Source: Sedimenticola sp. (GTDB taxonomy: Bacteria > Pseudomonadota > Gammaproteobacteria > Chromatiales > Chromatiaceae). Taken from it: DNA of 12,835 nt. How positions within the stretch are numbered: the stretch's first letter is position 1; every line of letters starts with the position of its first letter. The stretch is from assembly GCA_026197195.1 (NCBI GenBank), contig JAPHUG010000050.1, positions 1 to 12,835 on the forward strand, given 5' to 3'. Positions 7,381-12,835 of the stretch are shown in pieces. A model generated the notes under the pieces. The model saw nothing but the letters and a program-made list of their open reading frames with translations. It was not told the origin of the DNA and made no database searches. Made by a program: the position numbers and the translations under genes.

Positions 7381-8457
7381 ATGAAAACCTACCGCTGTCA
7401 GTGTGGTGTTCGTCTGCATTTTGAAAATACCCGTTGCATGAGTTGTCAGCATGAGCTGGGTTTTCTTCCTGATGATCGCACGCTGAGTGCACTGGCCCCG
7501 CTCGGTGATCATCATTGGCAGGCACTTGAGAACGGTTCCCGCTATCGAAAGTGTCGCAATTATGAACAGCATCATGTCTGCAACTGGATGGTGCCCGAGT
7601 ATGATCCTCATGCCTATTGCTTCTCTTGTCGCCTATCGGAAATCATCCCCGATCTGAGTAACCCGGATAACCTGGTGGCCTGGGGACTTATTGAAAACGC
7701 CAAGCGCCGTTTGCTCTACAGTTTGATGTGGCTGGAGCTGCCGATAATCAATCGGGAACAGGATCCTCAATCCGGCTTGGCTTTTCATCTGATGGAGGAT
7801 CAGGGTTATTCTGAATTTGCCCAGGCGTTGCCGGTACAGGATTTGGTCTTTACCGGCCATAGAAATGGCATTATTACCCTCAATATTGCTGAGGCCAACC
7901 CGGTCTCCCGCGAGCAGACCCGTGCCCACATGAATGAAAACTACCGAACCCTGTTGGGGCATTTTCGGCACGAGTCAGGGCACTATTACTGGGATGTCTT
8001 GCTGCGTCATTCGCCTCGCATCGAGGAGTTTCGCTCCCTGTTTGGCGACGAAAGGATAGGCTATGCCGATGTCATGCAGGGTTATTATGACAATGGGCCT
8101 GTGGCCAATTGGCAAACAAATTGGATCAGCGGTTATGCCAGTGCCCACTCCTGGGAGGACTGGGCCGAAACCTGGGCGCACTATCTGCACATGATTGATA
8201 GCATGGAGACAGCCAATGATTATGGCTTCGATCTGCTGGATGCCAGTGCGCGATTGCCAAGCAGGCAACAGTTCAGTGTTGACTACCTGGCCTCTATATC
8301 CATTCATGACCTGGTGAATGAATGGAGTCACTTTACTGTGGCACTTAACGATATGAATCGAAGTATGGGATTACCCGACGCTTATCCGTTCGTGTTGACA
8401 GATGCTATTACCCAGAAGCTGGCTTTTGTTCACTCAATGATAATTGATCAGAACTGA
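7381..8457 (+). CDS. Zinc-ribbon HExxH metallopeptidase, COG4307/DUF2248-like
   Basis: This 358-residue soluble protein begins with a cysteine-rich zinc-binding region: C6-x-C8 and C19-x2-C22, then C58, C67 and C80-x2-C83, enough for two zinc knuckles. After a helical linker comes the zincin motif HESGH (197-201). The acidic cluster SWEDWAETW (257-265) about 60 residues further on probably supplies the third metal ligand. This layout matches the putative zinc-binding metallopeptidase family (COG4307, DUF2248) that recurs near circularly permuted ATP-grasp and alpha-E genes. The substrate is not known. The gene converges on the Anbu gene with a 30-base gap, which supports a role in the same pathway. 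No ribosome site precedes the ATG at 7381, so translation may be weak or leaderless. No better in-frame start is seen, and the N-terminal cysteines argue for this one. Complete length for the family. Confidence 0.88.
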   Translation: MKTYRCQCGVRLHFENTRCMSCQHELGFLPDDRTLSALAPLGDHHWQALENGSRYRKCRNYEQHHVCNWMVPEYDPHAYCFSCRLSEIIPDLSNPDNLVAWGLIENAKRRLLYSLMWLELPIINREQDPQSGLAFHLMEDQGYSEFAQALPVQDLVFTGHRNGIITLNIAEANPVSREQTRAHMNENYRTLLGHFRHESGHYYWDVLLRHSPRIEEFRSLFGDERIGYADVMQGYYDNGPVANWQTNWISGYASAHSWEDWAETWAHYLHMIDSMETANDYGFDLLDASARLPSRQQFSVDYLASISIHDLVNEWSHFTVALNDMNRSMGLPDAYPFVLTDAITQKLAFVHSMIIDQN

Positions 8458-8458
8458 C

Positions 8459-8489
8459 AAGTGCTGGTGAGCTAAACGCAAAAGCACTT
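8459..8489. terminator. Possible hairpin between convergent peptidase and Anbu genes
   Basis: AAGTGCT (8459-8465) and AGCACTT (8483-8489) form a perfect 7-bp stem around a 17-base loop. It sits just after the stop at 8455-8457 and overlaps the stop of the convergent gene at 8488-8490. There is no T run on either side and the loop is large, so terminator function is tentative. Confidence 0.35.
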
Positions 8490-9219
8490 ACTCCCAGTCA
8501 AATTTGGGTAACCGGGTGAAGGCCCGTTTGAGCCCTTCGTTCCACGATTTTTGCAGTGACTTGTAGTAAGGCGAGGCCAGTTTCAGTGACAACTGCCGAG
8601 GCTCTTCCAGCGTATCACCACCATACAGGGCCAGCTCAAATGGGGGGCCGACAGAGATATTACTGCGCATGGTTGAATCCAGTGAAACCAGGGCGCAACG
8701 CGCCGCATTGTTCAATGAAGAGTCCATGGTGATTACCCGGTCGATCATCGGCTTGCCGTATTTGTTTTCACCAATCTGGAGATAGGGTGTTTCAGGGGAG
8801 GCGCTGATGTAGTTTCCTTCAGGATAGATGAGATAGATGTCGTGCTCATGTCCCTTGATCTGTCCACCCAGAATAAAACTGGCGCCAGCACTGCCCCCGT
8901 TTTTCTCAATTGCCGGGCCGTGGTGATGCTGCTCTTTTTGACTGAGATCGCCGATGTAGTCAGCAATATCAAACAGGTGCTTGGCCTTGCGTAGATTGAA
9001 CTTGGCCTTGGGGTTGTCAAGATCACGCTGAATGGCATTGACCACCGCCTGGGTTGTTGCCAGGTTGCCTGCGGAAAGAAGCACAATAATGCGATCATCA
9101 GGCCAGAAAAAGCGGTGCATTTTAGAGCAGGTGCGGATGTAATCCACCCCGGCGTTACTGCGTGAATCGGATGCAAACACAATGCCTTCATTGACACTGA
9201 TTGCAAGACAATAGGTCAT
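8488..9219 (-). CDS. Anbu: proteasome-type NTN-hydrolase beta subunit homologue
   Basis: This 243-residue protein has the Anbu (ancestral beta subunit) N-terminus, MTYCLAISVNEGIVFASDSR, then SNAGVDYI. Removing Met1 would expose Thr as the N-terminal nucleophile. In mature numbering D17 falls at the conserved proteasomal Asp17, and K32 is next to the place of Lys33, so the catalytic set appears present. SAGASFILGGQI (about 110-121) corresponds to the conserved glycine-rich strand of the fold, and MDSSLNNAARCALVSLDSTMRSN is the Anbu C-terminal half. Anbu proteins form open-ring or helical assemblies. A clear protease activity has been hard to show for them. GGAG 6 bases upstream supports the start. 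The gene is divergent from the ATP-grasp/alpha-E operon, its usual functional partner, rather than in line with it. Confidence 0.93.
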   Translation of the reverse strand: MTYCLAISVNEGIVFASDSRSNAGVDYIRTCSKMHRFFWPDDRIIVLLSAGNLATTQAVVNAIQRDLDNPKAKFNLRKAKHLFDIADYIGDLSQKEQHHHGPAIEKNGGSAGASFILGGQIKGHEHDIYLIYPEGNYISASPETPYLQIGENKYGKPMIDRVITMDSSLNNAARCALVSLDSTMRSNISVGPPFELALYGGDTLEEPRQLSLKLASPYYKSLQKSWNEGLKRAFTRLPKFDWE

Positions 9220-9255
9220 TCTCTACTCCAGGTGCTAATGCCAGTTCTGCATCGA

Positions 9256-9283
9256 ATAGTAACAGATACCAGCCCTTTACCAA
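9256..9283 (-). promoter_or_regulatory. Candidate sigma70 promoter for the Anbu gene
   Basis: On the minus strand TTGGTA (9278-9283) and TACTAT (9256-9261) are separated by 16 bases. Transcription would start near 9249, leaving a leader of about 30 bases that includes the GGAG ribosome site. The match is moderate and rests on inspection only. Confidence 0.35.
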
Positions 9284-9294
9284 TGCAATTTTCC

Positions 9295-9324
9295 TTGCCG
9301 AATCAATCTAAATTCCGGTATGGT
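9295..9324 (+). promoter_or_regulatory. Candidate sigma70 promoter for the ATP-grasp/alpha-E operon
   Basis: TTGCCG (9295-9300) and TATGGT (9319-9324) are separated by 18 bases. Transcription would begin near 9331, about 26 bases before the ATG at 9357, which has AGGGA at 9348-9352. Both hexamers deviate from consensus. With the opposite candidate at 9256-9283 it would form a back-to-back divergent promoter pair within 137 bases. Confidence 0.35.
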
Positions 9325-9356
9325 GATAGACACTCAAGGCTGAAAATAGGGACTGT

Positions 9357-10814
9357 ATGACTATTCGCTGGGGCAGTTACAAGGTAAAGGGTTTCTACGA
9401 CGAACTGATTCGCGTAACCGGTAAACCACGGCCAGCAGCAATGGCACTCTGCCAGTATTTGCGCAACCTTTCTGACCAGGAAATAGAAGAGTATAAAACC
9501 GCCTCAGAGATGGCCATCAGTGTCATGGGTATCACCTTTACGGTGTACTCTGAGGAAGAGGGTTCTATTGATCGTGCCTGGCCCTTCGATATCATCCCGC
9601 GCATTATCCCAAAGTCTGAATGGCTACAGGTGGAGAAGGGGCTTAAACAGCGCGTTCGTGCACTCAACGCTTTTATCAATGACATCTACCATGAGCAGAA
9701 TATCGTCAAGGATGGGCTGTTTCCGGCCGGTCTGTTAGAAAACTCCGTCAACTTCCGTAAGCAGTGTATGGGTATCGATCCTCCAGGCGGTATCTGGGCG
9801 CACATCTGCGGATCTGATCTGGTGCGTGATAAAGATGGTGTTATCTACGTGCTGGAAGACAATCTGCGTGTTCCCTCCGGCGTCTCCTACATGTTGGAAA
9901 ACCGCCAGGTCATGAAACGGGTATTTCCTGATCTGTTCGAAAATCAGAACATCCTGCCTGTGGATGATTACCCCTCCAAGCTGTATGACATGCTGGCGGC
10001 CATGTCACCTCGGGAGATTGAACGGCCAGAAATTGTGGTGTTGACCCCTGGGATTTATAACTCGGCCTATTTTGAACACGCCTACCTTGCCCAACAGATG
10101 GGTGCCGAGTTAGTCGAGGGCAGTGACCTGGTAGTTGAGAAGGACGATTGCGTCTACATGCGCACGGTCGATGGATTATCTCGTGTTGATGTGATCTACC
10201 GGCGTGTTGATGATCTGTTTCTTGATCCGGAAGCGTTTAATCCGGATTCCTACCTGGGTGTACCGGGTCTGATACGAGCATGGAAGGCGGGTAATGTTGG
10301 TCTTGCCAACGCGCCGGGTGCCGGTGTTGCGGATGATAAGGTGGTCTATGCCTTTGTGCCCGAGTTTATACGCTACTACCTGAATGAAGAGCCTCTCATC
10401 GGTAATGTGCCTACCTATAAATGCGTAGACAAAGAAGACAAGGCTTATGTGTTGGAACATATTGCCGAGCTGGTTGTGAAGCCAGCGAATGAGTCAGGTG
10501 GTTATGGCATGCTGATTGGTCCGCATGCCACTGTAAAAGAGCGGGAGCAGTTTAAAAAACTGATAAAAAAGGATGCGCGAAATTACATTGCGCAACCCAT
10601 GTTGACGTTATCGACAGCGCCCACACTTGTAAATAACCGTGCAGAGCCACGGCATCTGGATTTACGACCGTTTATCCTCAGTTCGCCCAATGATGTCTAT
10701 GTCACAACCGGTGGTCTCACTCGTGTTGCTTTGCGGAAGGGTTCCATTGTAGTGAACTCTTCTCAGGGTGGTGGCAGTAAAGATACATGGATTGTCGACG
10801 ACGAGGGGGTTTGA
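9357..10814 (+). CDS. Circularly permuted ATP-grasp type 2 protein (COG2308, DUF404/407)
   Basis: This 485-residue soluble protein is full length for the circularly permuted ATP-grasp family, predicted amide-bond-forming ligases. Motifs seen in order are GIWAHICGSDLVRDKDG (145-161), the family block VLEDNLRVPSGVSYMLENR (165-183), DVIYRRVDD (278-286), VGLANAPGAGVADDK (314-328), and the nucleotide-binding glycine loop VVKPANESGGYGMLIGP (373-389). Then come HLDLRPFI (433-440) and the terminal NSSQGGGSKDTW (467-478). Acidic and basic residues expected for Mg-ATP binding are present, so it looks active. The true substrate is unknown; peptide or glutamate-like ligation is the prediction for the family. 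The stop codon is one base from the next gene's ATG, so the two are surely co-translated. It is divergent from Anbu. ATG 9357 has AGGGA 4 bases upstream, a short spacing. Confidence 0.95.
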   Translation: MTIRWGSYKVKGFYDELIRVTGKPRPAAMALCQYLRNLSDQEIEEYKTASEMAISVMGITFTVYSEEEGSIDRAWPFDIIPRIIPKSEWLQVEKGLKQRVRALNAFINDIYHEQNIVKDGLFPAGLLENSVNFRKQCMGIDPPGGIWAHICGSDLVRDKDGVIYVLEDNLRVPSGVSYMLENRQVMKRVFPDLFENQNILPVDDYPSKLYDMLAAMSPREIERPEIVVLTPGIYNSAYFEHAYLAQQMGAELVEGSDLVVEKDDCVYMRTVDGLSRVDVIYRRVDDLFLDPEAFNPDSYLGVPGLIRAWKAGNVGLANAPGAGVADDKVVYAFVPEFIRYYLNEEPLIGNVPTYKCVDKEDKAYVLEHIAELVVKPANESGGYGMLIGPHATVKEREQFKKLIKKDARNYIAQPMLTLSTAPTLVNNRAEPRHLDLRPFILSSPNDVYVTTGGLTRVALRKGSIVVNSSQGGGSKDTWIVDDEGV

Positions 10815-10815
10815 G

Positions 10816-11736
10816 ATGCTGTCACGAGTCGCTGAAAATATCTACTGGATGGCACGTTACATTGAACGTGCTGAAAACACCGCGCGTTTGATCATGGTGA
10901 ACACCAACCTGCTGCTGGATCTACCCAAGGGGTTGCAGCCGGGATGGCAGCCGATTATTGAAATCCTTGGTACGGAAGCGTACTACCTGGAGTCGAATCA
11001 GGATTACAACGAGCGATCGGTACTCAAGTTTTTGATTGCGGACCCCCAGAGTCCCAGTTCTATTCTTTATTCGCTCAAGCAGGCCCGGGAAAATGCCCGC
11101 ACCATACGCGATATTATTCCAAGAGAAGCTTGGGAGCAGGTCAATGATCTCTACCTGATGGCCAAGAGTAATGCGGCCAGTGGTTATACCAAGAAGGGGC
11201 GATACGACTATCTAAAGCGGGTTATTTTGGGTGCTCAGACGATTACGGGACTGCTTGCGGGAACCATGCTGCACGATATCGGGTATGACTTTCTCCGCAT
11301 GGGGCGTAATCTTGAGCGGGCCGAAATGACCACCCGGATCATTGATGTCCGTTCTGCCAATCTTTTGGAGGAGCATGAAGGGCTCACGCCCTACGACAAT
11401 ATTCAGTGGATGAGTGTACTGAAATCATTAACCGCTTATCAGATGTATCGCCGTACCATTCAGGTTCGGGTTCGTAGAAAAGATGTCCTTAAGTTTCTGC
11501 TCAAGGATAAGGAGTTTCCACGCTCTTTCTTTCACAATCTGTTGGAGGTGAAGAGTTGCCTGTTGGATCTGCCGCGCAGTGAAGAGGCGATTACCGAGCT
11601 GAATGAGGTGGGTAAGAAGGTGCTACGCGCAGACCAGGCTATCCTGCAACAGGATGAGCTGCACCAGTTTATAGATGAGTTGCAGCTGGGGCTGGCGCAA
11701 ATCAACCAGGCGATTACGCGCACCTATTTTCAGTAA
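10816..11736 (+). CDS. Alpha-E domain protein (COG2307, DUF403)
   Basis: This 306-residue all-helical protein opens with the family signature MLSRVAENIYWMARYIERAE. A second copy of the motif, GYDFLRMGRNLERAEMTTR, lies at 156-174, reflecting the internal repeat of alpha-E proteins with conserved ExxxxE/R patterns. The biochemical role is unknown. The family nearly always accompanies the circularly permuted ATP-grasp enzyme and is thought to work with it in peptide synthesis or modification. The frame is open from 10768, but ATG 10816 matches the family N-terminus and has AGGGGG 6 bases upstream, inside the end of the ATP-grasp gene. The one-base gap implies translational coupling. No transglutaminase gene follows; a convergent usp gene begins 24 bases after the stop. 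Confidence 0.93.
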   Translation: MLSRVAENIYWMARYIERAENTARLIMVNTNLLLDLPKGLQPGWQPIIEILGTEAYYLESNQDYNERSVLKFLIADPQSPSSILYSLKQARENARTIRDIIPREAWEQVNDLYLMAKSNAASGYTKKGRYDYLKRVILGAQTITGLLAGTMLHDIGYDFLRMGRNLERAEMTTRIIDVRSANLLEEHEGLTPYDNIQWMSVLKSLTAYQMYRRTIQVRVRRKDVLKFLLKDKEFPRSFFHNLLEVKSCLLDLPRSEEAITELNEVGKKVLRADQAILQQDELHQFIDELQLGLAQINQAITRTYFQ

Positions 11737-11760
11737 ACGGCAGGTTTCTGTTTGAGACTG
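11731..11760. terminator. Weak hairpin between convergent alpha-E and usp genes
   Basis: CAGT-AAACGG (11731-11740) can pair with CTGTTT-GAG-ACTG (11748-11760), using one G-U pair and a three-base bulge around a 7-base loop. It fills exactly the gap between the two stop codons. There is no T tract, so it is a weak candidate for a shared terminator. Confidence 0.25.
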
Positions 11761-12603
11761 TTAACGTAGCAGCAGTACCGGTACCGAGGCATTGCGTATG
11801 ACGCTGGTGGTGGTACTGCCTACCAGGAATCGCCTGATCACCGAATGCCCATAAGCTCCCATAATCAGCATGTCGATATTGTTGGCTGTGCGGTAGTCAC
11901 AGATCACCTTTTCCACCTCGCCACTCATCAGTGACGGATGGGTCTCAAATCCCGCTTCATCAAGTAGACTTTTGGCCCAGCTTAACTGCTCTCTATTGAC
12001 ACTATTCTCTCCGCCTATCATCAGCAGATGACACGGTAGACCTCGAAACAGCGGGCTGGTGGCGATCAGCTCAACCCCTTTGCGGGTTGTTGGGCTGCCG
12101 TCAAAGGCAATCATGACTGATTTGGGTTCACGATAATCTGGCGTGGTAATCAAAATAGGGCGATGCATAGTACGCACAACGCTTTCGATGCGACTGCCGA
12201 TATGTTCCCCCAGATGATCCTCATGCTTACCCAGCACCAACAAGCGGATTTTGTCTTCCATCTCGGCCAGGGTTTCCAGTAGGCTGCCGTGACGTTGCAG
12301 GCTGGTGGGTGACTTTATCCCTTGCTCTACTGCACGTTTCTTGGCTGCATCCAACATCAGCTTGCCTTGTTCCAGGGCCAGTTTTCCGCGCTTTTCATCC
12401 AGCTCGGCCAGCTCTTGAAGTAACGCCTCCCGGCTACCCAGGCCGATGTTGCCACTCAGATTGCTGTCCGTCGGGAACTCTGCTTTATCCAGCACATGCA
12501 GGAACTCAAGTGGGGCTTCAAGTTTTAAGCTGGCCCAAACGGCGTAGTCACAGACAGCAGGTGAGACATCGGTGCCATCAATACAGGCAATTACATTGGT
12601 CAT
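11761..12603 (-). CDS. Universal stress protein with two tandem UspA domains
   Basis: This 280-residue cytoplasmic protein has two UspA folds. Domain 1 (about 1-155) starts MTNVIACIDGTDVSPAVCDY with the ACIDG strand-turn. Its nucleotide loop region (LGKHEDHLGEHIGSRIE, 124-140) lacks the full consensus, and it carries a long Glu/Lys/Leu helix (about 58-95). Domain 2 (about 160-280) starts SVMIAFDGSPTTRKG. It keeps the ATP-binding motif G-x2-G-x9-G-S as GAYGHSVIRRFLVGS (249-263). ATP binding is therefore expected in domain 2 only. GAGGAG 8 bases upstream of the ATG marks the start. It begins 16 bases after the stop of the STAS-ended transporter gene, so the two form an operon. Pairing of a SulP carrier with a Usp protein is common in proteobacteria, and a regulatory role on the transporter is plausible. 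Confidence 0.92.
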   Translation of the reverse strand: MTNVIACIDGTDVSPAVCDYAVWASLKLEAPLEFLHVLDKAEFPTDSNLSGNIGLGSREALLQELAELDEKRGKLALEQGKLMLDAAKKRAVEQGIKSPTSLQRHGSLLETLAEMEDKIRLLVLGKHEDHLGEHIGSRIESVVRTMHRPILITTPDYREPKSVMIAFDGSPTTRKGVELIATSPLFRGLPCHLLMIGGENSVNREQLSWAKSLLDEAGFETHPSLMSGEVEKVICDYRTANNIDMLIMGAYGHSVIRRFLVGSTTTSVIRNASVPVLLLR

Positions 12604-12619
12604 GGTGTTTGCTCCTCTG

Positions 12620-12835
12620 TCAGTGACCCATCAGTTTTTCAACGGCCGCAGGATTGTCGTGCACGGCAAAACGATCGACTACGGTGGCACTGGCTTCATT
12701 CAGTCCGATCAGTTCCACCTCGGTGCCTTCCCTACGGAATTTCAGCACGACCTTGTCAAGGGCGGCGACTGCGGTGATATCCCAGAAGTGAGCCTGGTAC
12801 AGATCAATCACCACCTTGTCGACCACCTCTTTAAA
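12620..12835 (-). CDS. C-terminal STAS domain, probably of a SulP-family anion transporter (5' part beyond window)
   Basis: The frame is open from the right edge down to the stop at 12620-12622 and encodes the last 71 residues of a larger protein. The text [20 protein letters not shown] followed by [22 protein letters not shown] is the strand-helix-strand core of a STAS domain. DIT stands where anti-sigma antagonists have their phosphorylatable Ser/Thr loop. Such a domain ending a protein, followed by a universal stress gene, is typical of SulP sulfate/bicarbonate permeases, whose membrane part would lie outside the window. A free-standing STAS protein cannot be excluded from this fragment. 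GTG 12826 is in frame but would start inside the domain, so it is not taken as the start. It lies 16 bases upstream of the usp gene and is probably co-transcribed. Confidence 0.82.
   Translation of the reverse strand, partial: FKEVVDKVVIDLYQAHFWDITAVAALDKVVLKFRREGTEVELIGLNEASATVVDRFAVHDNPAAVEKLMGH

Noticed and set aside
10768..10815. Upstream start for the alpha-E gene
   Set aside because: It would overlap the end of the ATP-grasp gene. ATG 10816 matches the family N-terminus and has AGGGGG in front.
1..12835. CRISPR array, tRNA, rRNA, insertion sequence or integron
   Set aside because: No regularly spaced direct repeats, no cloverleaf or rRNA stretch, no transposase or integrase text on either strand.

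Overview
The window looks like chromosomal DNA of a gammaproteobacterium. GC content is roughly balanced by eye, genes are densely packed, and the multidomain c-di-GMP and histidine kinase proteins are of a proteobacterial style. A sulfur-oxidising or Chromatiales-like lineage is possible, but that is only an impression. I see no rRNA or tRNA gene, insertion sequence, phage gene or CRISPR array, and base composition does not shift along the window.

Left part (1-1567): the 5' part of a DsbA/FrnE-like thioredoxin-fold gene runs off the left edge on the minus strand. It is divergent from an unrecognised 246-residue cytoplasmic protein. The 213-base gap between them holds a long imperfect inverted repeat. 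A hairpin closes the unknown gene against the next, convergent gene.

Signalling block (1580-7283): on the minus strand an HDOD-GAF-histidine kinase gene is followed after 11 bases by a REC-PAS-GGDEF-EAL gene. The pair reads as a two-component c-di-GMP control unit whose motifs all look intact. Divergent from it, across a 74-base shared promoter gap, is a MinD/FlhG-like ATPase with a long C-terminal extension and no flagellar genes beside it.

Anbu block (7381-11736): a zinc-ribbon metallopeptidase (HExxH, COG4307/DUF2248-like) faces a proteasome-like NTN hydrolase, Anbu. Anbu is transcribed divergently from a two-gene operon of a circularly permuted ATP-grasp protein and an alpha-E protein. 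This is the Anbu-associated set predicted to make and process peptides or peptide-like tags. Its biochemistry is still largely unknown. The transglutaminase that usually accompanies these genes is absent from the window. This block is the best candidate for an under-described system here.

Right edge (11761-12835): a two-domain universal stress protein lies directly downstream of the C-terminal STAS end of what is probably a SulP-family anion transporter, cut by the window end.
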